Shown here piece after piece: positions 1 to 6,719 of a DNA stretch of 20,683 nucleotides. Every line of letters starts with the position of its first letter. Positions within the stretch are counted from its first letter, which is position 1. The stretch spans positions 1 through 20,683 of the forward strand of contig JABDJE010000343.1 of the NCBI GenBank assembly GCA_013002625.1. Reading direction: 5' to 3'. Position numbers and translations under genes: made by a program. This DNA is from Saprospiraceae bacterium. Its GTDB lineage: Bacteria > Bacteroidota > Bacteroidia > Chitinophagales > Saprospiraceae. The notes under the pieces were generated by a model, which had not been told where the DNA came from, searched no databases, and saw only the letters and a program-made list of their open reading frames with translations.

Positions 1-59
1 TCGATACCACGATTTTGCATTGTGGTTCTCAAATGCGCTAATCTTTGGTTAATATTCAT
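1..59 (-). CDS. Aminopeptidase P-like (Xaa-Pro peptidase), N-terminal fragment
   Basis: Only the first 19 codons are in the window and the reading frame is open to the left edge. Read on the minus strand from the ATG at 59-57 it gives MNINQRLAHLRTTMQNRGI. The pattern 'xRLxxLRxxMxxRGI' is the usual beginning of M24 aminopeptidase P proteins, which go on with a DAYxxP segment; the next partial codon (GA-) is compatible with Asp. The family is a cytosolic metallopeptidase that removes an N-terminal residue before proline. The gene is divergent from rpoN, with about 160 bp between the two starts. So few residues make the family call tentative, but the frame, ATG start and pattern agree. It has no evident link to the polysaccharide genes. 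Confidence 0.55.
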   Translation of the reverse strand, partial: MNINQRLAHLRTTMQNRGI

Positions 60-220
60 ATTAAAATAATCACTAATGTGTTAAATGTTGAAAATTAATT
101 TTTTAAATATTACATTTATTTATAATATGGCATTACTTTTGTTATTCTATATACAAATGCCTTCCAAGCTGAACGAGAATGATCTTTGATTTGTTAATAA
201 TTTAAATCTAGCAATATAAG
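60..220. other. Divergent AT-rich intergenic region upstream of rpoN
   Basis: This is the longest gene-free stretch in the window. It is strongly AT-rich and separates two divergent start codons, so it should carry promoters for both. It contains a perfect 12-bp palindrome of A and T at 91-102 that could be chance in such sequence. No open frame of note, tRNA-like fold or riboswitch-like structure was recognised. Confidence 0.6.
134..141 (+). promoter_or_regulatory. Candidate Bacteroidota -7 box (TAnnTTTG) for rpoN
   Basis: TACTTTTG at 134-141 is an exact match to the TAnnTTTG -7 element of the major Bacteroidota sigma factor. It would start transcription roughly 70 nt before the rpoN ATG. 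No TTTG element is seen at the expected spacing upstream, so the -33 half is missing and the call is weak. Confidence 0.3.
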
Positions 221-1714
221 ATGCTTAAACAAAACTTAAGTCAGAAAATGATGCAAAAGCTGTCTCCTCAGCAGATACAGCTGATGAAGCTTTTGCAAAT
301 ACCTACCGCTACGCTAGACCAGAGAATTCAGGAAGAATTGGAATCCAATCCAGCATTGGATGAAAACGATGATACCGCTGATGTCTATGATATTGATCAG
401 CAGGAGCAGAGTGATGAAGAATATGATGAAGAGCAAAAATCAGATGATTTTGAGTTGGATGATTATCTGACTGAATACATCGAAGACGACCCCACAAGTT
501 ATAAAATGCGCACGGAGTCGATCCAGGATATCGAGGAGAAGACCATGCCTATCGCGGTACAAAACTCTTTCCATGATCACCTTGATCGCCAGTTAGGTAT
601 GTTGGATATAGAAGATGAGAATAAATTTATTGTTGCTAAGCAAATCGTTGGTTCTATAGATTCTGATGGATATCTAAGAAGAGAACCTATTGCTATTATT
701 GATGATTTATTGTTTACGCACAACCTAGATGCCACAGAAGAGGAAATAGAATCCGTACTGAAGAAAATTCAACGATTGGATCCACCAGGCGTTGGTGCCA
801 GAAATCTTCAGGAAAGCCTGATAATACAGATTTCAGATAAAATCGATAAAGATTCAGAGAATAATAAAAAGGCCAAGACTCTGGCCTTGAAAATTCTTGA
901 AAATCACTTTGATCAGTTTACCAAAAAACACTATCAAAAACTTCAGAAGAACCTTTTCCTTTCGGAATCTGAACTGAAGGATGCAATTGATGAAATTTTA
1001 AAACTAAACCCAAAACCGGCCAGTGGATTTTCAAGTCCGGCCAATAGAAATAACCAATACGTTGTTCCTGATTTCATTATTAGCAATAGGGATGGGGAAC
1101 TTGAATTGGTACTCAACAGCAAGAATGCGCCAGACCTGCGCATCAATGACCATTATCTGGACATGCTTAAAGCCTATAAGGATAATACCAGAGGTAGACG
1201 TGCAGCAAAAAAAGAGAAGGAAGCAGTCATGTTTATAAAGCAAAAGATTGACTCTGCTAAATGGTTTATCGATGCGATCAAACAAAGACAGGAGACCCTA
1301 TACAATACCATGTATTCAATCATGCAGTTTCAATATGACTATTTCATCACGGGTGATGAAAGACGTCTTAAACCGATGATACTTAAAGACATCTCTGAGA
1401 TTACAGGACTGGATATATCGACCATTTCGCGGGTAGCCAACAGTAAGTTTGTCCAAACCGAATTCGGTACAAAAAGACTTAAAGACTTCTTCTCGGAATC
1501 CATTACAACACAGGACGGCAAAGAGGTCTCTACCCTGGAGGTTAAAAATATCCTAACCGATATCATCAGCACCGAAGACAAGAAGAAACCCGCTTCAGAT
1601 GAAAAGCTTAAAGAGCTTCTTCAAAAGCGTGGATATAATATTGCACGGAGAACAGTTGCTAAGTACAGAGAACAATTGAATATTCCGGTTGCACGCTTGC
1701 GTAAGGAGTTATAG
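221..1714 (+). CDS. rpoN: RNA polymerase sigma-54 factor
   Basis: Encodes sigma-54, which directs core RNA polymerase to -24/-12 promoters that need an AAA+ activator. The 497-residue length is normal. Region I (about 1-50) is rich in Gln and Leu, including KLSPQQIQLMKLLQIPT, as expected for the activator-responsive segment. Region II (about 50-110) is very acidic. The core-binding domain follows, then a helix-turn-helix (LKDISEITGLDISTISRVAN, beginning near residue 387). The RpoN box ARRTVAKYRE lies at 475-484, with the canonical residues intact. The start is the ATG at 221; no Shine-Dalgarno sequence is seen. The polysaccharide flippase begins 32 nt after the stop. Presence of rpoN says nothing direct about regulation of the neighbours, and no -24/-12 promoter was recognised in the window. 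Confidence 0.97.
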   Translation: MLKQNLSQKMMQKLSPQQIQLMKLLQIPTATLDQRIQEELESNPALDENDDTADVYDIDQQEQSDEEYDEEQKSDDFELDDYLTEYIEDDPTSYKMRTESIQDIEEKTMPIAVQNSFHDHLDRQLGMLDIEDENKFIVAKQIVGSIDSDGYLRREPIAIIDDLLFTHNLDATEEEIESVLKKIQRLDPPGVGARNLQESLIIQISDKIDKDSENNKKAKTLALKILENHFDQFTKKHYQKLQKNLFLSESELKDAIDEILKLNPKPASGFSSPANRNNQYVVPDFIISNRDGELELVLNSKNAPDLRINDHYLDMLKAYKDNTRGRRAAKKEKEAVMFIKQKIDSAKWFIDAIKQRQETLYNTMYSIMQFQYDYFITGDERRLKPMILKDISEITGLDISTISRVANSKFVQTEFGTKRLKDFFSESITTQDGKEVSTLEVKNILTDIISTEDKKKPASDEKLKELLQKRGYNIARRTVAKYREQLNIPVARLRKEL

Positions 1715-1718
1715 TTAT

Positions 1719-1741
1719 TTTCGTACAATCTTAGTACGAAA
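1719..1741 (+). promoter_or_regulatory. 8-bp hairpin between rpoN and the flippase gene
   Basis: TTTCGTAC (1719-1726) and GTACGAAA (1734-1741) are perfect inverted repeats around a 7-nt loop. They begin 4 nt after the rpoN stop and end 5 nt before the TTG start of the next gene. There is no downstream T-tract, so it is not a classical terminator. It could attenuate readthrough or shield the TTG start. The structure is seen; the role is inferred. Confidence 0.4.
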
Positions 1742-1746
1742 GCCAA

Positions 1747-3138
1747 TTGAATTATTTTAAGGAAATATTTGGGCATTCCAAATGGACTGCATCTGCGGCT
1801 GTATATAGCATATTTATACAGGCAGGTCTATATCTTTTTATAACCAGATATATCTCAGTAGAAGATATTGGAATCTATGCGCTCGCTTCTTCTTTTGTAT
1901 TTGTAGGCATTACTATTCTTGATTCCAGCTTCAACTCCAGCTTAATTCATACAGACAAGCCCACATCCAATGACTATCAATCCGTCTGGGCGCTCAACAC
2001 AAGAACTACCTTTGTTTTAGCGGCTATTTTATTAGGTCTCGTACTGATCTTTCAATGGTTGAGTGATAAAGGCAATATATTTTTACCAGCCACAGCCCTC
2101 GCGCCTTTATTGCTATTATCTGCCTTTAACAGTGTACATTTTACCGGATTAAAAAAGAATATGAGGTTTAAGGCCCTCGGCATAATTGATATTGTATCAA
2201 CCAGTATTCAATTTATTGCAATACTTGTTCTTGCCTTCCTTGATTTTGGATTCTGGGCGCTTGTAATAGGTTTGTATATAAAGTATATACTCAATGCAGC
2301 CCTGTTGATTGGGTCGAAACTCACTTATTGTTCGCTTTCATTATCATTGGATAGACAATATTGGGTCAAGCATTATACATACGGGAAATACATCATTTCA
2401 GAAAAAGGATTGTCTTCACTCCTCTCCTATTCTGATATCTTTTTAATAGGTCACTTTTTAGGTTACCAACAACTGGGCATCTATGACATTTTGAAAAAAA
2501 TGGTTATGCGTCCAATTTTAATTTTATACTCTTCCATTGAGCAGATTATCTTCCCACTTCTGTCAAATGCTAAAAATAAACCAGAGGATTATAACAAAGT
2601 GTTTAAAGAATTCTGTGGCTTTATTCTCATTCTATTTTTTCCAGCGCTAATGTTGATTTATGCCTATGGATATTTTGTTTTGCAATTGTTTCCCCCACCC
2701 TACAGCGAACAAAGTATACTCCTGGGCAGCATTGTACTATGGGCTTGCACAATGCTATTTTTAAATCCAATCGATATCATCCTATACAGCCTGGGTAGAA
2801 CCCGCTTGTTTTTTAAATGGTTCCTATCTACCTACATTATTCAACTTGTAATTATGTGGCTAACAGTACAAATTGACCTGATACTCTTTATTAAATCCAT
2901 CAGCCTTTTCAACATTATACTTTGGATCATTAGTTACAAGCTGATCATCAAATCTTCAACTGCATTGAGCGCAAAGTCCTATTTTCAAATTGGCATTTCA
3001 AGCTTACCATTGATTATGCTTTTTGTTGTATTCTATCCAATATCTTCACCATCGATTATTCAATTGGTTCTTGCAAGTATCCTTATAATCCTTTTTATTA
3101 CATATCATATAAGACGCATCAGACTTAACAACGCTTGA
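1747..3138 (+). CDS. Wzx/WzxC-type polysaccharide flippase
   Basis: An inner-membrane protein of the MOP superfamily (Polysacc_synt family) expected to flip lipid-linked repeat units to the periplasm. The 463 residues are almost entirely hydrophobic helices, about 12-14 by eye. The early segment YISVEDIGIYALASSFVFVG followed by a Ser/Asn-rich DSSFNSSLIH stretch matches the usual first two to three helices of WzxC-like proteins. The start is TTG at 1747: an in-frame TAG lies at 1732-1734 and the next ATG would remove about 140 residues. It overlaps the following glycosyltransferase by 4 nt (TTGA), suggesting translational coupling. It is the only flippase in the window and lies on the strand opposite to the Wzy-like gene. 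Which repeat unit it carries cannot be told from sequence. Confidence 0.88.
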   Translation: MNYFKEIFGHSKWTASAAVYSIFIQAGLYLFITRYISVEDIGIYALASSFVFVGITILDSSFNSSLIHTDKPTSNDYQSVWALNTRTTFVLAAILLGLVLIFQWLSDKGNIFLPATALAPLLLLSAFNSVHFTGLKKNMRFKALGIIDIVSTSIQFIAILVLAFLDFGFWALVIGLYIKYILNAALLIGSKLTYCSLSLSLDRQYWVKHYTYGKYIISEKGLSSLLSYSDIFLIGHFLGYQQLGIYDILKKMVMRPILILYSSIEQIIFPLLSNAKNKPEDYNKVFKEFCGFILILFFPALMLIYAYGYFVLQLFPPPYSEQSILLGSIVLWACTMLFLNPIDIILYSLGRTRLFFKWFLSTYIIQLVIMWLTVQIDLILFIKSISLFNIILWIISYKLIIKSSTALSAKSYFQIGISSLPLIMLFVVFYPISSPSIIQLVLASILIILFITYHIRRIRLNNA

Positions 3139-3797
3139 ACATCCTCATAATAATAACACCCTTTTCACCTGCACAGGATCCTAATACAATCAGATGGACT
3201 GAGTTGGCAACGCATTTTAAAAACCAAGGTCATACAATACACGTCCTAACGACAAAAAGAAAGGCTTATAAAGATTTTACCACTCAAAATGGAATATTTA
3301 TTCACCGTACAGGTTATCATACACTCCTGGATTGGTTGTATAATATTATAGGTCAAAAAAACAGACGACATGAACCTGGATATACAGCACCCAACCCTTT
3401 TTACAGATCAAGATTTATTCAAAAAATAGTAGATTATTTCTGGCGTAGAAATTATTGGCCAGATGGTCAGGTATTGTTTCTCAAACCTGGTATTAAAAAG
3501 GGCAAACAGCTCGTCGAAAGCCAAAGTATAGATCAAATTATATCCGTAGGTGCCCCATTTACATCACACTGGATTGCGCATGCCTTGAAGACAAATTATG
3601 CGCAGCTTAAATGGCATATGGACATTCAAGATCCCTTCTCCTACGCAAAGGCATCACAAATAAATAACAATAGAAAATACGACCAAAGGAATATGGCTTC
3701 GGAAGCTTCTTGTTTTGATAAAGCGACAACGATAAGTGTACCATTTGAAAAATCCGCAGAAAGATATCGTCACTTTTTTTCCAGACATCATTCATAA
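3135..3797 (+). CDS. GT-B glycosyltransferase, N-terminal half (gene interrupted)
   Basis: The first half of a GT4-like enzyme. It opens with a Rossmann strand and loop (NILIIITPFSPAQDPNTIRW), carries a donor-independent N-terminal domain of about 200 residues, and stops at TAA 3795-3797 just where the linker to the C-terminal domain should begin. The start is TTG at 3135 overlapping the TGA of the flippase; there is no nearby ATG. The C-terminal half continues in the same reading frame from 3798, so the two pieces are one ancestral gene of about 430 codons. If the stop is real, this half lacks the nucleotide-sugar binding domain and is presumably inactive alone. The sequence around the stop suggests two compensating homopolymer indels (see findings). 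Confidence 0.8.
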   Translation: MNILIIITPFSPAQDPNTIRWTELATHFKNQGHTIHVLTTKRKAYKDFTTQNGIFIHRTGYHTLLDWLYNIIGQKNRRHEPGYTAPNPFYRSRFIQKIVDYFWRRNYWPDGQVLFLKPGIKKGKQLVESQSIDQIISVGAPFTSHWIAHALKTNYAQLKWHMDIQDPFSYAKASQINNNRKYDQRNMASEASCFDKATTISVPFEKSAERYRHFFSRHHS

Positions 3798-3836
3798 ATT
3801 AAAATCATTCCACCACTTTTTGTCAGACCTGAAGGT

Positions 3837-4427
3837 GTGGCTATAATGATTCATCTCCACATAGATAAAACCAACATTGCCTACTTCGGCTCATTCTATG
3901 AAAACATTAGATCCCCTAAAGCCTTATTGGATTTAATGGCCTTTATAAAAGAAAGGGATGGTGATTTCTATAGTCGAATAAAGTTCCATTTTATAGGTCA
4001 ACAGAATAACTATAGCTTGAATGTCTTTAATCAATATCCAGATATTTCCCCGGACATTAACTGCCATGGATTTCTTCAGAGGGATCACGCCATGGCATTG
4101 ATAGCTAAGATGGATTATCTGGTGAATTTTGGAAACACCACAGATTACCATCTACCGAGCAGGGTCGTGGAATATCTATTCTTTAATAAGCCCACTGTTA
4201 ATTTTCCCGCTATTGCAGACGATAGTTTTTCTGACTTTGTAAGTCCATACATCCCGCTTTTGAATATCAACCCATCAAAAAGCTTAGAGCATCAGTACCA
4301 ACAATTTAAAGATTTCTTAAAAGAAGCCAAACCAAAAAATTCTGCAAATCCAAAAGCGATCCAACCCTTCCTCGCCGACACAATCGGACAAGCCTACCTT
4401 GACTTATTTCAGAAGTCGTCAAACTAA
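3837..4427 (+). CDS. GT-B glycosyltransferase, C-terminal half (gene interrupted)
   Basis: The second half of the interrupted enzyme. The frame is open from 3798, reading IKIIPPLFVRPEGVA before the first GTG (3837) and an ATG at 3846. It then shows the strand that opens a GT-B C-terminal domain (NIAYFGSFYENIRSPKALLD), a second strand (IKFHFIGQQ), and the donor-site region with LPSRVVEYLFFNKPTVNF, where the Glu of VVEYL is in the usual sugar-nucleotide position. Any start at 3837 or 3846 would be internal to the domain, so independent translation would give a half-enzyme. The stop codon overlaps the convergent 5-alpha-reductase-like gene by 4 nt. Acceptor and sugar are unknown. Confidence 0.78.
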   Translation: MAIMIHLHIDKTNIAYFGSFYENIRSPKALLDLMAFIKERDGDFYSRIKFHFIGQQNNYSLNVFNQYPDISPDINCHGFLQRDHAMALIAKMDYLVNFGNTTDYHLPSRVVEYLFFNKPTVNFPAIADDSFSDFVSPYIPLLNINPSKSLEHQYQQFKDFLKEAKPKNSANPKAIQPFLADTIGQAYLDLFQKSSN

Positions 4428-5179
4428 AGTATCCCTGGAATTACGGCTTTTCTTTTTTCGGGGTAATTCTCAAACCTTTCCTTATACCAGGCATGATGGT
4501 TGAGCGTGCGTGGAACCAGGTTACAGAAGGTCCAGACAGCAAAACTTAAAGCTGGTAAATTCCAGGCCACAATTGCAAATCCCACCCACTCAATAATTTC
4601 ACCGAGATGGTTAGGGCAAGAAACCCACTCGAACATACCTCCTTTAGGAATTTGATATCCCTTATTTACTTTTCTCAAGTTTATTAAAATTGTATCTGAC
4701 TGGTGGTTGATAATCATCCCCGCTAAGAAGACAAGCATCCCAATTATAAGGTGGGCTTCATTGAAGCTTAATTCCATTGTAGACCAATGCCCCAAATAGT
4801 ACCCATTTACAAATCCATTTATAACATTGAAAGCAAAGGCACTTAATACAATGAAGACTGGTATTCTTTTCCCTTCAGTGCGCAAACGAAAAGGGAATAC
4901 CAATACCCTGTTGAAGTAGTGTATGACCCACAAGGCAATCAAAACCCATACATAGGTGTTAGGGGCTTGTGGCCCCGTCGACGCAAGGAAAGGCATTAAT
5001 ACGAGGGCTGGGAGCTCCATCCAAAACCAGCCCCACTTATTGTCCATTGTTGGTCCCCACCGTTCATTACTGTGCCTTCCATAAGGTGCTCGAACTTTTT
5101 TTAGAATCAGAAAGATAAAAGTCAAAATCCCGAGTAGGATCCAAGCGTAAACAAGATATTCAAAGGTGGATTTCTGCAT
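4424..5179 (-). CDS. Steroid 5-alpha-reductase family membrane protein
   Basis: A 251-residue polytopic membrane protein of the 3-oxo-5-alpha-steroid 4-dehydrogenase family (related to DUF1295), which reduces a conjugated C=C bond with NADPH. The C-terminal half is diagnostic: NHQSDTILINLRK, then GYQIPKGGMFEWVSCPNHLG, then GEIIEWVGFAIVAWNLPALS, HHAWYKERFENYPEKRKAVIP and a short hydrophobic end. This follows the C-terminus of eukaryotic SRD5A1/2 almost position for position. About six membrane segments are visible. The length is near the family norm (about 250-260). The start is ATG at 5179, 9 nt after the upstream unknown gene, so the two are likely co-transcribed. The substrate in a bacterium is unknown: a dietary or environmental 3-oxo-4-ene steroid, or an unrelated isoprenoid. 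A link to the surrounding glycan genes is not shown. Confidence 0.9.
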   Translation of the reverse strand: MQKSTFEYLVYAWILLGILTFIFLILKKVRAPYGRHSNERWGPTMDNKWGWFWMELPALVLMPFLASTGPQAPNTYVWVLIALWVIHYFNRVLVFPFRLRTEGKRIPVFIVLSAFAFNVINGFVNGYYLGHWSTMELSFNEAHLIIGMLVFLAGMIINHQSDTILINLRKVNKGYQIPKGGMFEWVSCPNHLGEIIEWVGFAIVAWNLPALSFAVWTFCNLVPRTLNHHAWYKERFENYPEKRKAVIPGIL

Positions 5180-5188
5180 GATTTAAGA

Positions 5189-5623
5189 CTAGGTGAATGG
5201 AAGAATTGGAGGGGCCATATAATTTAACCTAGCATCATCGGACTCGTATACCGTATCACCATAATGTGCTTCGATTAAATCTCTAAAATTATGTTTCAAC
5301 CTCGGAAATTCTTGGAGCAGGGACTTAAAACAACTTGCTTCAGATTTTCGTATGAAGTGATCCACAATCTTTACTGCAGCGACAGTCAAGGTAACATGAT
5401 ATTTTTCACTTGCCCCATAATGATCTACGTAGTTCTTTAGCTGCTTTTGTATTTCTTGTTCTGCTGTGTGACTGCCAAGCTTTTTGATTTTTATCCAGGC
5501 AAGCCGAAGGTGGGCTTCGTGATTAAAAAGATGTACTGGCAAACTACAATCTGCAAATACTTTTTCAAATTCATGGTCCGATAGTTTGAAATGATCGTTG
5601 ATGCCAAATTTTGGATCCTTCAT
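5189..5623 (-). CDS. Conserved protein of unknown function (144 aa)
   Basis: A small soluble protein without signal peptide or membrane segment. Features that look conserved: LSDHEFEKVFADCSLPVHLFNH (from about residue 14) with HEAHLRLAW next to it, then KYHVTLTVAAVKIVDHF near 94-110, and an ending with ESDDARLNYMAPPILPF. The His/Glu-rich FNHEAHLRLAW and the KYHxTLT motif give clustered histidines that could bind a metal, but this is speculation. I recall similar uncharacterised proteins in other bacteria with a '(F/W)xHxAHLxxAW' core but cannot assign a family name. The start is ATG at 5623. It lies between a GT4 gene (32 nt upstream) and the 5-alpha-reductase-like gene (9 nt downstream), all on the minus strand. 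Confidence 0.7.
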   Translation of the reverse strand: MKDPKFGINDHFKLSDHEFEKVFADCSLPVHLFNHEAHLRLAWIKIKKLGSHTAEQEIQKQLKNYVDHYGASEKYHVTLTVAAVKIVDHFIRKSEASCFKSLLQEFPRLKHNFRDLIEAHYGDTVYESDDARLNYMAPPILPFT

Positions 5624-5655
5624 AGTTTTAAATTAATCATTAAATCCATTTTAGA

Positions 5656-6708
5656 TTATTGCTCCCTTTGAAAGAGTTCTGCTACCTGAAGTCTGATACG
5701 CTCATCTGTATCATGTCTCAGCCCAGCAATATTAGATTTCAGCGTATTAAATATATTGGCGTCATCCCTAATTCTTGAAATCTGCAGCTTTAAATCCGAA
5801 GTCGTTGGATTTGAAAATAGTACTGCGTCCGGGGTGACTTGCTCGGTAAGTCCACCTACCCTTGTGACTACCATTGGCATTCCTGCAGCGATGCCCAAGG
5901 CTAGCACACCTGACTGCGAAGCTTCTAAATATGGCAGTACCATAACATGATGTTCCAGTAGAAGTTCTTGAATACGATCGTTGGACAGCCAATCATCTAT
6001 TATTCTTATGTTACCCTTGAGTGGCGCATGCCTTGATGCGCCCAAGCCAGCAATAGTCAGACAATCCATATCGAGATCCTCTGTTGCTTCTAAAAGCAAT
6101 TCCATGCCTTTATATGTATGCATTCGACCCAGCGCCAGTATCCTGAGTGCTCGGCTATGACCTAAAGTGTTAATAGATATTCCAGAATAAATGGGATGTG
6201 CAATCAGAATGGACTTGCCTCTTATGCTTTCATTCCAATCCAAAGCCTGTCGCCTGACAAAATTTGTTAAAAACACGACCTTATTGGCCAGCCGCATTTG
6301 CACCCTTTGGATAGCTTCAATAAGCCTGCTCCGTTCGCCAGCATGCGTTTTGAAATCATGAACAGTCACAATGGTTCTGCATTTCAAAATATTAGCCCAG
6401 AGGACAAACAACAAGTTCCAAGGGTGAAAGACCGTACAATAGACAGTAAGCTCGCCATGCTTTCGTTTTTGCTTGATCAAGAATATGGGTACTCGAATGA
6501 ATGCCATTAGCGATTGAATAATAAAAGTCAAGATATTGGTGTAGGTCCGAAAGGTGTGTTGCTCTAATCCATTATCCAGATTTTGCCATCTTGAGAACAC
6601 ACAAATAGGTCTATAGGGCGCAATTATCCTGCACATTTCTTGTGCATAATCAAGGCTACCTCTTCTAGTAAGAGAAATAATCAATATTTTGCTATCCTTA
6701 TTCAGCAA
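5656..6708 (-). CDS. GT4-family glycosyltransferase
   Basis: A 350-residue GT-B enzyme, probably cytoplasmic and membrane-associated, adding a sugar to a lipid-linked or nascent glycan. The N-terminal Rossmann strand is SKILIISLTRRGSLDYA. A hydrophobic stretch (about 63-80) may dock to the membrane. The C-terminal domain shows ILALGRMHTYKGMELLLEA (phosphate-binding Arg/Lys), then VLPYLEASQSGVLALGIAAG and VVTRVGGLTE. The second Glu of the usual E-x7-E is Ala here (ExxQSGVLA), as in the 'QSGV' branch of GT4. The start is TTG at 6708; the only nearby ATG (6716) is in another frame. That TTG is only 11 bp from the TTG of the divergent epimerase. Substrates are unknown. Confidence 0.87.
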   Translation of the reverse strand: MLNKDSKILIISLTRRGSLDYAQEMCRIIAPYRPICVFSRWQNLDNGLEQHTFRTYTNILTFIIQSLMAFIRVPIFLIKQKRKHGELTVYCTVFHPWNLLFVLWANILKCRTIVTVHDFKTHAGERSRLIEAIQRVQMRLANKVVFLTNFVRRQALDWNESIRGKSILIAHPIYSGISINTLGHSRALRILALGRMHTYKGMELLLEATEDLDMDCLTIAGLGASRHAPLKGNIRIIDDWLSNDRIQELLLEHHVMVLPYLEASQSGVLALGIAAGMPMVVTRVGGLTEQVTPDAVLFSNPTTSDLKLQISRIRDDANIFNTLKSNIAGLRHDTDERIRLQVAELFQREQ

Positions 6709-6719
6709 GTATTCATGTT

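Noticed and set aside
6..26. ACCACGA ... TTGTGGT hairpin near the left edge as a terminator
   Set aside because: It lies inside the reading frame of the partial aminopeptidase-like gene, includes a G-U pair and has no T-tract.
3771..3805. Programmed frameshifting at the 7-T tract to fuse the two glycosyltransferase halves
   Set aside because: A single slip moves into a frame that ends at a TAA near 3844; restoring the full protein needs a second, opposite slip. Mutation or sequencing error is simpler.
4438..4469. Inverted repeat GAATTAC ... GTAATTC as a bidirectional terminator for the convergent genes
   Set aside because: Only 7 AT-rich pairs with an 18-nt loop, inside coding sequence and without a proper T-tract; could easily be chance.
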